From: Combretum micranthum
Lineage: Eukaryota > Streptophyta > Magnoliopsida > Myrtales > Combretaceae
Assembly: GCA_024138025.1 (NCBI GenBank)
Contig: JAMXBD010000405.1
Span: 965,991-1,029,990, forward strand
Reading direction: 5' to 3'
DNA: 64,000 nucleotides
Shown piece after piece: positions 20,816-32,430 of the stretch; positions within the stretch are counted from its first letter, which is position 1; each line of letters begins with the position of its first letter. The position numbers were made by a program, and so were the translations under genes. The notes under the pieces were generated by a model that searched no databases, was not told the origin of the DNA, and saw nothing but the letters and a program-made list of their open reading frames with translations.

Positions 20816-23289
20816 TCCAAACCTTGAATCCCTATGTTCACTTAAAGCTAAAGTGATTGAAACCAATGCCAAGTACAAAATACAAAGAATGTCGAAAGCC
20901 AGTGAAGCCATGAATTATAAATTAACGAAGTCCAAATTGTTGAATATCACGCACTAGCCACGCACCATGGAAATTCAAATTAAGTCGAAGGAATCAAAGG
21001 AACATTTACGAATATGGAATTAATTTTGAAATTAAAATAATTAGATTCTATTGATTCTTTCTATGACAGCAGCTAGCAGTGAACTTAAAATTGCAATTGC
21101 TTAATAATCCGTACAATAACAAACAAGAGAGCACATAGCAACAGTAATCTACTATTTGCGATTTGAAGAAGCTAGCAGCCTAAGCTGTGGTTAATGATCT
21201 AAGCTACCATCTTCGTGTTTTCAAGTGCCTGATATAAAGCATATAGTAGAACAAAGAATGGCTCGGATTTGCAACTATGTAGAAGTAAGGACCTAGCTTT
21301 CCTATCTATGGAACAAAGAGTAGGAACCAAGCAGTTGCAACTACAAGTTAGGATTTAGCATATCAAACCAATGTTCTTCTTAAGACATTGAGTGCCAAAG
21401 TAGCCACACACCGACCAGTAGTGGAGCTCAAAGCATTGCTGCTACTCAATTTCCTTCACCTTGTTGCCAACTAACATGTTAAAACAACACCAACCAGGTA
21501 AACTACTATAGAGTTGCTGCAATAAAACACATGCACCTCACTGACCAACACACACAAAGTTGTCATGTTTCAACTCTAAGTACAGCAACACACTAACTAA
21601 GTTCAATGACAGAACCATGCTCCAAATGTCAACTAACTCAATTAACCTCATAATGCCAAGCTACCCAATTAGCTTAAAATCAAGCAGACCAGGCTCCACC
21701 CAAACTTCATCAAGCTCCTATTCGAGCATCACAAAACATTGATGTCTACCGTTAGAATTGGATGAAAAATGGATTGAATAGAAGACTGAAGAAAAAAGCA
21801 CCGAGCAAGTTCCCTAAGAAACGAAGACAATAATAGAACAAGCCAAGCCCATCAATTCTTTGGAATGATTGATAAAGTTGCAAAAATTATAGTCACAATG
21901 TGAAGTACAAGAACAATATTTTCCAAACAAAATCTACGAGCTCATATCACTTCAAATGAATGAAAATATCGTGTAATGGCTCATCATTCCACTAATGCAA
22001 AACAAGAAATAGATGATAATCAACTAAACCTCAAACTGATTAAAAAATTATGAAAAGTCTGAGATCTTTTGCCTCTCTATATTGAGAAGGAAATTTGGAG
22101 CACACATAAAATTGACATCAATACAAAGGGAACTATAAACATCAGTCAATGAAAAATGTATTCCCGTTAATGAAAATGCTTGATCAAGATTAACACAAAC
22201 CATTTCTTTTCCAAAAAATTGAAGTACCTCATTCAAATTCAGTGATCATATACAAATTCACTAACCACCTGCTACAATAACCACCCACAATTTCAACTAA
22301 AATGCATATCTCTTGATCTTGGCCACATATTTCTTGAATCATTTTGTTTTTCAAAACAATCTAATGATCATATAACAGGAAGAAAAATGTAAACAAATGT
22401 TTGAAATGACGAGCTACTTACTAAGTATACACGAACAAGGAGTTGTTCTGCAGAATCGCATTTTCAAAAAAGAAAAATAATGATCAATTAGTCCAAGTGC
22501 ATCAGAATCGCATAAGCTTTTACAATGATATGAGCGATAACTGTTCTGCAGAAAAGTAATCCAATGTCAGCATGATAACATCCACGTTCTAGTATATATA
22601 TCTCGCACACATGCACGACTAAATGTACTCCAAACACATCAAAATACCACCCTTAACAACCACAAATCACAAAATTAAACACAAAACCTAAGCGACCTAA
22701 TGAGTATGGAATTTCCAAAGCGTATGGGAAAAAACCCCAAATGTACACAAGCCCTAATTACAGTATGGCATTTCCATAATAAAGCAAATCGAAGTGTAGA
22801 AGCAAGTAAATAAACGTAAAAAAAGCGTACAAATGAACCTAGATGTGTGTCGCACTAGTGACAGATTGATGACTGTTGTTGATGATTTCTAAGTCTTCTC
22901 CACTCAACTACCCATGACGAAATGGGTACGGTGCACCACTGGTCAGTCGGAGGTCAAATGGAAAAAACACTCAAGTCGAATGACGGATTTTTAGAGGTTG
23001 CTGTGGGACGATGGAGATTAGTCAGCCGCTGCCGCCACTGTGTGAGAGTGTAGTGTGAGTGTAAAGTGAGGGTTTTCGACGGAGAGGAAATGACAAAAAG
23101 TTACTTTGTGTAGAGGGTGTTCCTTTTTTCTTTTCTTTCTTCGATCCACTATTTTAAAATGGCATGATTTTAGAGGATTTTAGTTTCCTTTTTTTTTACG
23201 GTGAGTAAATTGCTGAAAGTAAACTAATGCTCCATAAACGTAACTGATATTACACTTTCATTGGTGAATTTAAATTATAAAAGATTGGC

Positions 23290-23314
23290 GACGTTTGCAA
23301 TTTTTGCAAACGTC
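23290..23314. repeat. CACTA right-end palindrome
   Basis: GACGTTTGCAA (23290-23300), a TTT loop, then TTGCAAACGTC (23304-23314): a perfect 11-bp hairpin 25 bp from the right terminus. Its arm matches the GACGTTT form of the left subterminal motif and probably serves as a paired transposase-binding site. Confidence 0.7.
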
Positions 23315-24152
23315 ACCCAATATTAAAATTCCTGTAGTGTCTTTTGTTATGAATTGTGCTCGATTTATTATTATAAATGAAATTCTATTATTCGGTATGA
23401 ACTGAACTTATCTAGTGGGATTATGTGATGTGTTTATGGATTTTCCAAATAGTTGATTAGTAATTTATAATGGGTCTTATTGATTTGGAATCTTGGTTAT
23501 TTCTATTTCAGTGTTTACAAGGTCAAAATTTGTCTATGAACTTCTTGTAAATTAGAGCTTAAGACACTCGAAAGGGATTTAAGAGCTTGATTGAAATAGA
23601 AAATACAAACACGTGTTGTTTCAGCTCGAGCTATAGAACTTACGTTTTTAATGCGGTTGAAATTATGATTTATTGACACAGACACGTGCTTGAACCATAA
23701 GTTCAACCAGAATGACATGGTTTGTGAGAGGAGTGTGTTATTTAATTGGTGATTATAAATGGGTTACTTGAAAGGGATATCTATGTTATAGTTAAAATTT
23801 TGCAGCTCGAAAGGGAGTAAATTCTTGTGAGTTTAATCAAAATCCAAATGAACAAACCTGATTATAATTACAAAGCAACGAACGGAAATCTTAATAAAAA
23901 CCATTACATAATCCCATCTATTTACTAAAGGAGTTTCACATAGAAATTTTAGTGTTAGATTAGTTGTAATTTGTAGTGGTAGAAGTAGTTTAATTAGTTT
24001 AGAAACCTCAACCTCCAATTCCGTTGCCTAGATTAGAGTAGAACCATAACAATCCGGTACTTAGTTAATTAACTCCCTCTTGATTTGACCTGGTACGCAC
24101 CAGTTTTTATTACTGCATACGTACCCAGTACACTGGTCGTTAGTTTTACGCT

Positions 24153-25350
24153 ATAAAAATAGTCTTTCAAATGAAAAGCGTATTAACTACCCACATATTC
24201 AAAAGCGATACATCATCTTAGACGCCACTGGTCAATTAGCCCATAGTTGAACAAACTAGGTATCGGGTACTACATCCTAATGTTCTAAAACCCACTCGTA
24301 TTCAAATCAAAGAACATTGTATGAAAAAATGTTCAAAGTATCTTTGTGCAATAGGATCAGAAATTTCAAAAAAAAAATTATTGAAAGGAATTTATATATG
24401 ATTATTCAAATTTTTTCCCAAGAAATTGGCATTTTATGCCTATTGATCCAAAAAAGGACCAAAATTTCTATGAATAAGTATTAGTTGAATCATAGAGCAT
24501 AGAAATTACCTATGTTCCAAATGGTCAAGGTGAAATTAATTATTCAAAGATCAAAATATCAAGGGTATTTTCTAATTGAATGGAGGAACATCTTTTACTT
24601 CACTCGACTTCAAATTTCCACCATGTTCAATTATTATGATTATATAGCAGCCATATGCATCTATTTTATCAGTTATTCCTAACTCATGGTATGTTCAATT
24701 CAAGACAAATCATGCAGCTTTACTTAGTGGTTGCTCAGTGGTTCAAATACTATAGACCATCTAACAATATATTTCCTGATGATATCTATCAAGGGTATCA
24801 AGTATTTGTTAAAAATGACAAAAGCTTTGATCCAATCCTGCTGTTACAAATCTTGTTCAAGATTTTAACATAGGGTGGATGGTAATATGGTCATATGTAT
24901 TAGAAAATTATGAATAGGGACATCCTTTTATTGAAAGGGTTTGTAAAGTAAAATGGTGGGAAGGTTCATGACTTGCTTTGTAGATGGACAACTGTTCAAG
25001 CCTACTTTAATCAATCAAAAGATAAGGGGAGCCATTAGAAAAGTAGTGATTTTTTAAGGGACAAAAAGTAAAACTCAATCTGAATTAGCTGGAACATTTG
25101 ATATAATTGAATATAAGAGAAAAATTATTGAATTAGCTTCTAAATTATCTAAATAAGATAAAGAAGTCGATTATTCTGATAGTAAATCTCTTTATCAAAA
25201 TGAAGATGATTACTTTGGTATTGATTTTGCTCAAAACAAATATGAAAGGGCATGATGGAGAAAAATGTTCAAAAAGAACTGTCGTTGGCATTATTCAAAA
25301 CACGACAAAAAATAAGAATTTATAACTTTTAATGTTCGAAAGGAATCTAC
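24153..25350 (+). pseudogene. Pararetrovirus C-terminal polyprotein region, decayed
   Basis: Coding-like pieces on the plus strand continue the viral polyprotein after the LTR insertion: RIQIKEHCMKKCSKYLCAIG near 24300-24360; an open stretch at 24655-24873 with QWFKYYRPSNNIFPDDIYQG; and TQSELAGTFDIIEYKRKIIE near 25078-25137, then QNEDDYFGIDFAQNKYERA near 25198-25253. They lie in different frames with many stops. They follow the RNase H in the order of petu/florendovirus-like genomes and have no visible catalytic motifs. Confidence 0.55.
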
Positions 25351-25437
25351 TTTATTAAAGCAAAACAAGATAAGAATACATCAACAACAAAGATTCCTTT
25401 TAGATAAAATGTGGTTAGCAGTAATGATTCCTTTTTT

Positions 25438-25640
25438 CCAAATATATAAGTAGAAGCTTGGAAGTAAGGTAGGTATTGGCTTCTCCCCACTCTTAAAACA
25501 CTACTCATTTCAAAATATCTTAAAACTCCTAGCAGTTTTCTATAGTTGTTTTATTTATTTATTTTGAAGAACTTATATACTACTATCTATAATTCTTTCT
25601 AAATTTTTTTAATATAAATCTTTTATTATTGCTCATTTTT
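25438..25640 (+). promoter_or_regulatory. Probable pararetrovirus promoter and leader
   Basis: After the last polyprotein remnant a TATA-like AATATATAAGTAGAAGC (25440-25456) is followed by a non-coding leader of about 200 bases and then a new coding stretch. A single promoter between the polyprotein end and the first ORF is the expected Caulimoviridae arrangement. No transcript evidence is available. Confidence 0.4.
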
Positions 25641-25675
25641 TATTTCATTATTCTTTTCTGATGTTGCAATTAAAA

Positions 25676-25951
25676 AAATGTATCGAATAGCAAAAGCTAG
25701 AAATATTTATATTAGAGGCTCGTAAACTTAGATTAATCAAACGAATAGAAAGAATCATTGATGAACAACATTATAATCCTGATGGTCAGCATCATAATGA
25801 TCATAATTTTGACATAGAAACTTATGGCCGTATTGTCAAAGCAGAAGATGAAATGGAAAATATGGATGAACAAATCCAACAACATATGAATAAACATAAC
25901 AAAGGTTTCATGGCCATATCAACTTGGCCTGATTACAAATTAGTGGCATAA
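25676..25951 (+). pseudogene. Small pararetrovirus ORF, one internal stop
   Basis: From about 25676 one frame encodes a highly charged protein with a single internal TAG (25694-25696). After it, 84 open codons read LEARKLRLIKRIERIIDEQ, then RIVKAEDEMENMDEQIQQHM and a terminal TWPDYKLVA before TAA (25949-25951). The Lys/Glu/Gln-rich heptad-like pattern suggests a coiled coil. Its place after the viral promoter makes it the likely first ORF of the next viral unit. Function not recognised. Confidence 0.45.
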
Positions 25952-26019
25952 GCCAGCTATTTCTTCTAACTTAAAATTCAACATATTAATGAGTTATCTA
26001 ATATACATTTGAAAAAGAA

Positions 26020-26330
26020 GTAAAAACATTCCAAAGGAATCATATAAAAAACATAGAAAGTCATTTCTTATTAACAAACTACTTGAGGCAATATCATGTG
26101 CAAGTTGGTTTGCTTCCCTAATGTCCAATCTAATTGGCTGGAAGGGATCATCCAGATCAGTTGCATGTATGAAGTAATAAAATGGGGCAAATAATCAATG
26201 TAGAGCGCTTGTGCAATTCACCACCTTATTGCTTCCATAGAATCAAACCAAATTAAAATGTTATCAAAGTGGGAAGTGGTAAAGTATTTCATGGCCTAAT
26301 AAATGCTCTACATCTCAACTTTGAATGGAG
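26020..26330 (-). pseudogene. RNase H-like (RVT_3-type) fragment
   Basis: On the minus strand broken frames read DSMEAIRW and, after a frameshift, LDDPFQPIRLDIREANQLAH followed by DIASSS. The Ser-Asp-type start, the spacing and the RE-A-N-QLAHDIA ending are typical of the RNase H-like domain at the end of plant non-LTR retrotransposons and related genes. No other domain of the parent element is visible. Confidence 0.4.
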
Positions 26331-29199
26331 AGCTCGTGTGTACTATTTTGCTGAAAATCCCACGCATTTTCCATCTATATTTCTTATACGGCTACCCATT
26401 GTTGTACAATTCTATTCATTGTTTACTAATATATCCACATTTATTTTTAGCTAGTTTGTATTTGTGGCATCTATTCACTTGTTTATATATTTTTGTCTAA
26501 GTCCAGCTTTAAGGGTCGTAATCTCAAAATAATGCAATTTATACAATTCGTGCAATGCATAATAATTTATTATAAAATATGATATTTTTAGTCCAGTTAT
26601 TAAAATGGCCACTTGTGATTTATCAAACAGATATTACAATCAAAGGATTTCCACTTTTGTTATAGTACTTCAATAGACAATACATTCACAAATCAGTACA
26701 CAATCCCATATCCCCATACATAATTCAATTTTCATTATCTTTTATTTTAATGCACTATACTACAAACACATACAATGAAATATATCTGAATTACTCACCG
26801 ATTCATTTTTAACCTATCCATCGTAATAATCTTCTGACAAGGCAGAGAATGGATCCATCTCCCTTAAAATAAAGTAATAATAACTATATCATGATAGAGA
26901 TAATTGTATGTGTATTCTTAATTGTGGCTAAGTGTCCTAAATTTATATTTTACTAAACCTAGTGCTATTTCCTCATTTCTAATCCTATTTTGACACTTAA
27001 ATAGTTATTTTAAAGCTTATGAAAATTACTTTATCATAATTTTATCTATTTAATTAATTTAGTTCGTATAAAATTAATATTCTAGAAAAAGAGCTCTAAA
27101 TGACTTTAAATCTTAACTTTTAACCACTTAATCTTAAACCAGACGTAATATATTCATTTTAACTCCATTTTTGAGCACATAAATAGTCATTGGAAAGCTC
27201 TTTTCATCTACTTTTCAATAATCCACTTATATTTTATAAATTAAATAATCTCCTTTTACTTTTTTCTAGAAACCGTGGATATATATGTATATCACTATAT
27301 ATATTTTCTCATAAATTCTTTTCTAATTATTAATACAAATCTTCACATTCTATAGTATTGCATATTATACTATATTTAACATGTTGCTTATTTTCTTAAA
27401 TTATTTACAACTCGTTTACTTCGCTAAATGGAATAAGAAGGGAATGGAATTCCTATTCAAAGAGAATGTAATAGAGCTGTAATGACTATTACAATATTCA
27501 TTTAGTGTAAAAAGTAAAACAAGTAGTTATTAAAATAAAATATAAAATATCTATAATGCCTATTGTATTTATTACAGAGAGAGGATAATTGTATATGTGT
27601 TATTTTCAAGATGCGAGTATTTATGATAATGTTGAAAAATAGACTATTGAATGACAATTCATGGGTTGAGACATAAATTGTTATTCATTATTTTATATAA
27701 TAGCAATTCATTATGAATTGTCATTCTTTTCAAGTGAATATCGTGATATCAACTTTAAATCAAACAAGGAAGGAATGAATAGCTATTCACGTCAAGTGAA
27801 TGAACTGTTAAAGGTATATACTTTATTATTTCAATGATTTGTTTCCTTCATTAACTAATTAATCCTTTAATCATTTTTATCTATTTATGTGATTTGAATT
27901 TAAAATAAAGTGGTAACCTATTTTTCTTCTTTGAAGTGCCACATATGTATGTATGCATATATGTTCTTGTTTTGATTTTTATTTGCCTAAAGCTTATAAA
28001 TCATCATTATATAATAACTTGGTCAAGGTCAATATATCTTTTGAATACAAGTCACTATCATGGCCTTATGTTCAAAATTCTATCGAACATAACTAGCATA
28101 GATATAGATCTTTTATCTTGTTACTTTTATGGTTACCTTTATAGGTCTATTCTATACTTGATGTTTCATCATAATATTAATTTTTCTTTACATAACTAGA
28201 GCTTCTAAAATGTTTATTTAAAGTACTAAACTATTTACATCAACTTTTTTTTTCTTGTTTTTGGCTAAAAGGGTAGGGTTAGAGTAGTCTACCTTGATCT
28301 TGTAGAAAATACAAGATGAATTCCTTCTTTATGTCATTTTAGAGAAAGAGAATATCTTAGTTAAGTTCTATGTTTTAAATAACTTAATTGATGGTGATAG
28401 TCAGAGGAATTTTCTTACCTATTGTACTTGATTTTGTAAGTACTTGCTATTCTTTTTATCCTAGAAGCTTCCTAAACATTTGGAAAGGTTTGTTTGAATT
28501 TTTATGTTGAAAAAGAAAGAAATAGAAGTGGTTGTACATGGGGGTTTTCACGACATTTTTTGGAGGAATGAGTGGGATGGTTTGTCTAAGTTTGAAAATG
28601 GATGAAAGTGAAAGGATATGGGGTATTGGTCTTCTCGGTAGTATAAGGAAAATGAAGAGAAAAGAAAAGGAAAAAAAAATCAAAGCTATAATAATTAAGT
28701 TTTACTATTTCTAGTCTTTATCTAATTTTTAATTGAGTTAGGATAAGTTTCTATTTATGAGAACAAGTCTTGGTAAAAAATGAAATCAATGATGGCCATC
28801 CACTTGAAGCTCACGGTAGGAGTTATTTTTTTAACAAAAGAAATAGATATACACATATACATATACATTTAATTATACATATACATATTGAATCTATAGA
28901 ATAGGAAACGATAACTTATTTAACCAAGAAGGAGAGGAAAATGCACTTCAATTTCAATGCACTGGATCAAAAGTTACCTTCATGACTTTCATATTAATTA
29001 TTTTGTCTTATTTTAATTTTTAAGGTTACATGATAAAAATTTTTTAGGGTTTATACTTACCCAATTAGGGTCTTATATAGTTTAAAAGATCAAATTCAGT
29101 GTTTTATAGATAAAAGTGAAAATATGCATATTGAAAACTAAGATTTTAAATTATTTAAAATACTTAACTTATGGTTATAAATTATTTTATAAAGTTTTA

Positions 29200-29445
29200 A
29201 TCTTACACGATTGAATAAAAATGAGTTTTGAGTTTACGCGATTAAATAATATCGAAATTTAGGTTTACACGATTAGAATTCAAGTTTATATAGTCAAATA
29301 TTAAAATTTAAACTTACGTAATTTAATAAAAAGAAATTTTAAGTCCATATAATTAAATGTAGAAATTTAAGTTTATGTGATAATATTAGAATTCGAATTT
29401 ACACTTTTAAATTGTATATGGACTTATGCAATTAAAGTTTTAGAG
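29200..29445 (+). repeat. Degenerate minisatellite, unit about 27-30 bp
   Basis: About eight to nine diverged units of the form AATTTAAGTTTA(C/T)(A/G)(T/C)GATTAAATA follow one another (for example GAGTTTACGCGATTAAATA, AAGTTTATATAGTCAAATA and AAACTTACGTAATTTAATA). Unit length drifts, so it is an old tandem array. Confidence 0.5.
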
Positions 29446-30316
29446 CCCAAAGTTTAAATTATTTATAATATATAATTTTTTTAATCATATCTTTAATTAT
29501 GAATTTATAACTTCCATATTTCCAAGTTACTATTTCTAATGGAAGTTTCTAAATAAAGGAAATTTCACGGGTTCACAATTTAGGTAATATAAATGATTTC
29601 AAATAGTTTATCTATAATATCCTGGATTATACATTCACTTAATTTTTTTATAATTGTTAAATGAATAATAATGTATATCAGAAGTTTTAGAAAATGTCTG
29701 AAAAATCTTCCATATTTTTTCGCAAATTTAAATATCAATAATTACCAATATAGTTCATAAAAGACGTAATCAAAATAAAAAATATATAAGCATATACAAA
29801 ACCTATATCAAATAAACATTTTCAATAAGATACAACAACAATAGTATGGTTAATATATAAACTAGGGACTAAGAGCAATAGGTATGATAGTGAACTATAA
29901 TAATAATTCAAAAGGTACGAACAAAAAGATAAACCTCGTAAATTTATAATAATAATGATAAAATATAAATAAAGTCAATTTAAGGATAAATTAATTATTA
30001 ATTAGGTCATAAAATATAAAATAATAATAACTTAAACCCTTAATGAATAAATTATTACTTATGATAGCACGTGTCAAAACTGAAAAATAAAAAGTTTTAA
30101 ATTAAACATTTTAAGTATACCATAATATTCGGAATATTTAATATAGTAGGTACGTAATTTTTCATCAAAAAATATTATCGAGTAAATATTTATCATACGT
30201 GTTAATTAGATTAAAAAAACAAACTTTTTTAGCAAGTAAATTACTTGCTCTGTAAGTTCACTGCATTATAAATTCCTTTTGTCTCCAAATTTTTTGCCAC
30301 TTGCCTTTCTTCTTCA

Positions 30317-30338
30317 TCTCTCTCTCTCTCTCTCTCTC
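30317..30338. repeat. (CT)n microsatellite
   Basis: About eleven CT dinucleotides in a pyrimidine-rich stretch that is followed by a G5/A12 run. Confidence 0.8.
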
Positions 30339-32259
30339 TACCCATACGTAAACAAGGGGGAAAAAAAAAAAACTAAACTTTCCATTAACTTTAAAAACCA
30401 TATCCCTCACATACTACAACCATTTTCAATTTGGAAAGTTGTATTGTGATCGTTGTGATGTGCTCTTCAATTCAAGACTAGAGAAAATAAGGTTTCACCA
30501 CTTTAAAATCACATTAATATGATATTGAACGTAAAAGTTTTTATTATATTAGGAGTTCTTACATTAATATTTACTGCAAATATATATTTACATGTGTATG
30601 TACTTACATAAAATTATGTCATCTAGTATATGTATTCCGTACTTTGATTAGCTAATATTACATTTTACTTATTAAAGGGATAATAAACTGATAAATAAAA
30701 TGCTAATTAATAAAAAAATTGAGCATAAACTTATACAATTCATTTATAAAGTCCATTAGTTAGTAAATAGAAATTTAGAAGCAAATCACTATAGATGAAA
30801 TATACGTGATATAGTCGATATCAGATGAAAATTTACAAATCTAAAGCTCAAATTAAGATTATAAATACATAGTTGTTAAATTTATAATATTCTAATCCTA
30901 TATGGCACGGTATCCTAATTTGGCCTATTTGGCCTGGAAACCTTGATCATGTAAGAGAAAACTTTAAAATTGTCTAATTTTGTAGACTTTAAATTTTAGT
31001 TTTCAACCCAAAAAATAATCTAAGAAAAATATAGAACCCTAACCATTGATATATATTTGGTGTAATATTTGAAACTTCTCAAAACACTAAAAGTGAAGTG
31101 TGCTCACGCATCAGGATAGGTGACCTCATGGAAATGAGCGATAATTTGCTAAATCGAGTGACATCTCGATGAATATAGTTCTCAGGCAATAATAGATAGA
31201 TTAGAAATAAATTGTCCTATTTTAAGGCATATTGGTTAGCAAACGATAACTCAAAGATAAATCGCTAAGCTTGAAATATATCTGATAGGATCCAATATTA
31301 TGATTAATTCACAAAGATAAGACTTAGACTAAAAGTTTTAATATTGAAAAAAATAAAATAAAAATGTTATGAACCTATATACGACCAAACCTTAATTTAG
31401 TTTTTTGACCTTAAACCTTAATCGATTAAGCATGCATGTCTCGATTCTAGGTAGCAATTAAAGATCAAGTAATTAATTGAAATCCACGATCATTAGCGTC
31501 ATTTAAGAGATCAATTAGTATATATGTGATAGAATTTGAAAATGAAGCAAATGAAATGGATATACATGCATGGACATGTGTTTCGACCATGGATTAGATC
31601 TAGGGAAATTCATGTTTCAAATTAGTAAATGTATCTAGAAAGATAATGATTATAACAAATAATCATCTAACTAAATTAAGGAATTATGATAAAAATATAT
31701 AGATGCACGTGTATATGCATGATTTGACCCTATTCATTCTAAAGGAAAATTAAGTTGAATTTAGATTAGTGTTGATGTACTTAGTATAATCTAGATATAT
31801 TAACTAAGGTAATTTCTAAGTCTACAATATGTTTATCAATGAATTTTATGGAAAGCTAACAAAGCAAGCTAGTATTCCACATGCATGTCTTGACCATGCC
31901 TTAAAACCAAGAGAAATCTAAGTTTGAGCTGAGGAATTAATCACGTATAGACTAATTATGTGGACTTAAGGAGGCTAATCATATGACCGAACTCAAGATA
32001 AATTCGTGTGTATACGTATGCTCCACGGTCACATTTTGCATACAAAATTAGGGTTTCTAAGTTGAAATTATATGAATGACATGTATTTAGGCTAATGAGA
32101 ACTTAAAGAAATTGATCATATAGTTTATTTAATAATATATTCATGTATTGGCGAACTCGGGGGGCTAGGATCGATTTTTAACTTTAGACCACATAGAAAT
32201 AGGATTAAATTAGCAAGAAAAATCAATTTATGGACTTGAATGGAAGAAATCCACATGTT

Positions 32260-32430
32260 TGAGCTTCCATACAACCTCCTGCACAAGTCATGTAGACCTC
32301 ATGACCACAAATTGCTTTCCACATGACCTCTTACACAGGCCGTATAGAGAGTCATGCAGAGTTTCTGATCATGGATTCGTTTCCACACGACCTCCTACAC
32401 AAGCCATGTAAAAAGCCGTACAGACTCTTT
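32260..32430 (+). repeat. Three-copy degenerate repeat, unit about 55-65 bp
   Basis: The phrases CATACAACCTCCTGCACAAG, CACATGACCTCTTACACAGG and CACACGACCTCCTACACAAG recur, each followed by a CCATGTA(G/A)A-like word. Such arrays occur inside some gypsy LTRs. Confidence 0.5.

Larger units (their letters stand above)
18464..22999. other. CACTA interior without recognisable genes
   Basis: AT-rich sequence with short open frames only. It holds (AC)n at 18757-18776, a MITE at 19117-19350 and (TA)n at 20788-20815. The block 21180-21790 has an AC-rich, ACCAAGC-studded composition like 14400-15560, perhaps another repeat. The stretch 22840-23100 is more GC-rich and, on the minus strand, looks like the transcription start and leader of the element's gene. 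Confidence 0.4.
15975..23342 (-). mobile_element. CACTA (En/Spm) DNA transposon, about 7.36 kb
   Basis: The element is 15978-23339: it starts CACTACAACAAAA and ends TTCCTGTAGTG, giving CACTACA terminal inverted repeats. The flanking triplets are TAT and TCT, one mismatch from the expected 3-bp duplication. The left 600 bp hold many copies of a TTTAAACGTGGC-like subterminal motif in both orientations, and the right end carries the matching GACGTTTGCAA palindrome. Exons of a transposon-encoded gene are visible on the minus strand at 16986-18463. No intact catalytic transposase is seen, so the copy is non-autonomous or decayed. It also contains a 41-bp inverted-repeat insertion (17290-18281) and a small MITE (19117-19350). 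Confidence 0.85.
13997..24157. mobile_element. Probable Ty3/gypsy-type LTR, split by a CACTA transposon
   Basis: The pararetrovirus coding signal stops near 13990 and resumes at 24153. The intervening block starts TGTGTATAAAAATAC at 14002 and ends at 24152, between 5-bp repeats ATAAA (13997-14001 and 24153-24157). Subtracting the CACTA element leaves about 2.8 kb without coding capacity, consistent with a solo LTR. Its last 120 bases (24050-24152: CTCCCTCTTGATTTGACCTG, then TACCCAGTACACTGG) resemble the ends of Tat/Athila-type gypsy LTRs, and the start has the ATATTTATCATCC...CATGCATATTTTAGTGC look of such LTRs. The 3' terminal dinucleotide is CT rather than CA and the duplication is AT-rich, so the exact ends are tentative. 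Orientation appears to be plus. Confidence 0.5.
11160..25951 (+). mobile_element. Decayed endogenous pararetrovirus (Caulimoviridae-like), split by insertions
   Basis: Broken pieces of one Caulimoviridae-type genome occur in the expected order on the plus strand: upstream polyprotein and protease (about 11215-11999), reverse transcriptase (about 12300-12875), RNase H (13248-13920), a C-terminal polyprotein region (about 24153-25350), a promoter-like interval (25430-25470), then a small ORF (about 25676-25951). Foreign insertions are a MITE at 12885-13239 and a nested LTR/CACTA block at 14002-24152. There is no integrase, which separates it from Ty3/gypsy elements. Every domain carries stops, frameshifts or lost catalytic residues, so it is dead. 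The style is closest to the florendovirus/petuvirus side of the family, but that is recollection, not alignment. Promoter plus small ORF after the polyprotein end suggests either the next unit of a tandem integration or a circularly permuted copy. Confidence 0.75.

Noticed and set aside
28456..28714. Overlapping frames on both strands near 28.5 kb
   Set aside because: Both strands are open only because of local composition; hydrophobic and Lys-rich readings mirror each other.
31430..32030. Recurring CATGCATGT...GACCATG words suggesting a long tandem repeat
   Set aside because: Spacing varies from about 130 to 170 bases and similarity between units is weak; not strong enough for a separate feature.
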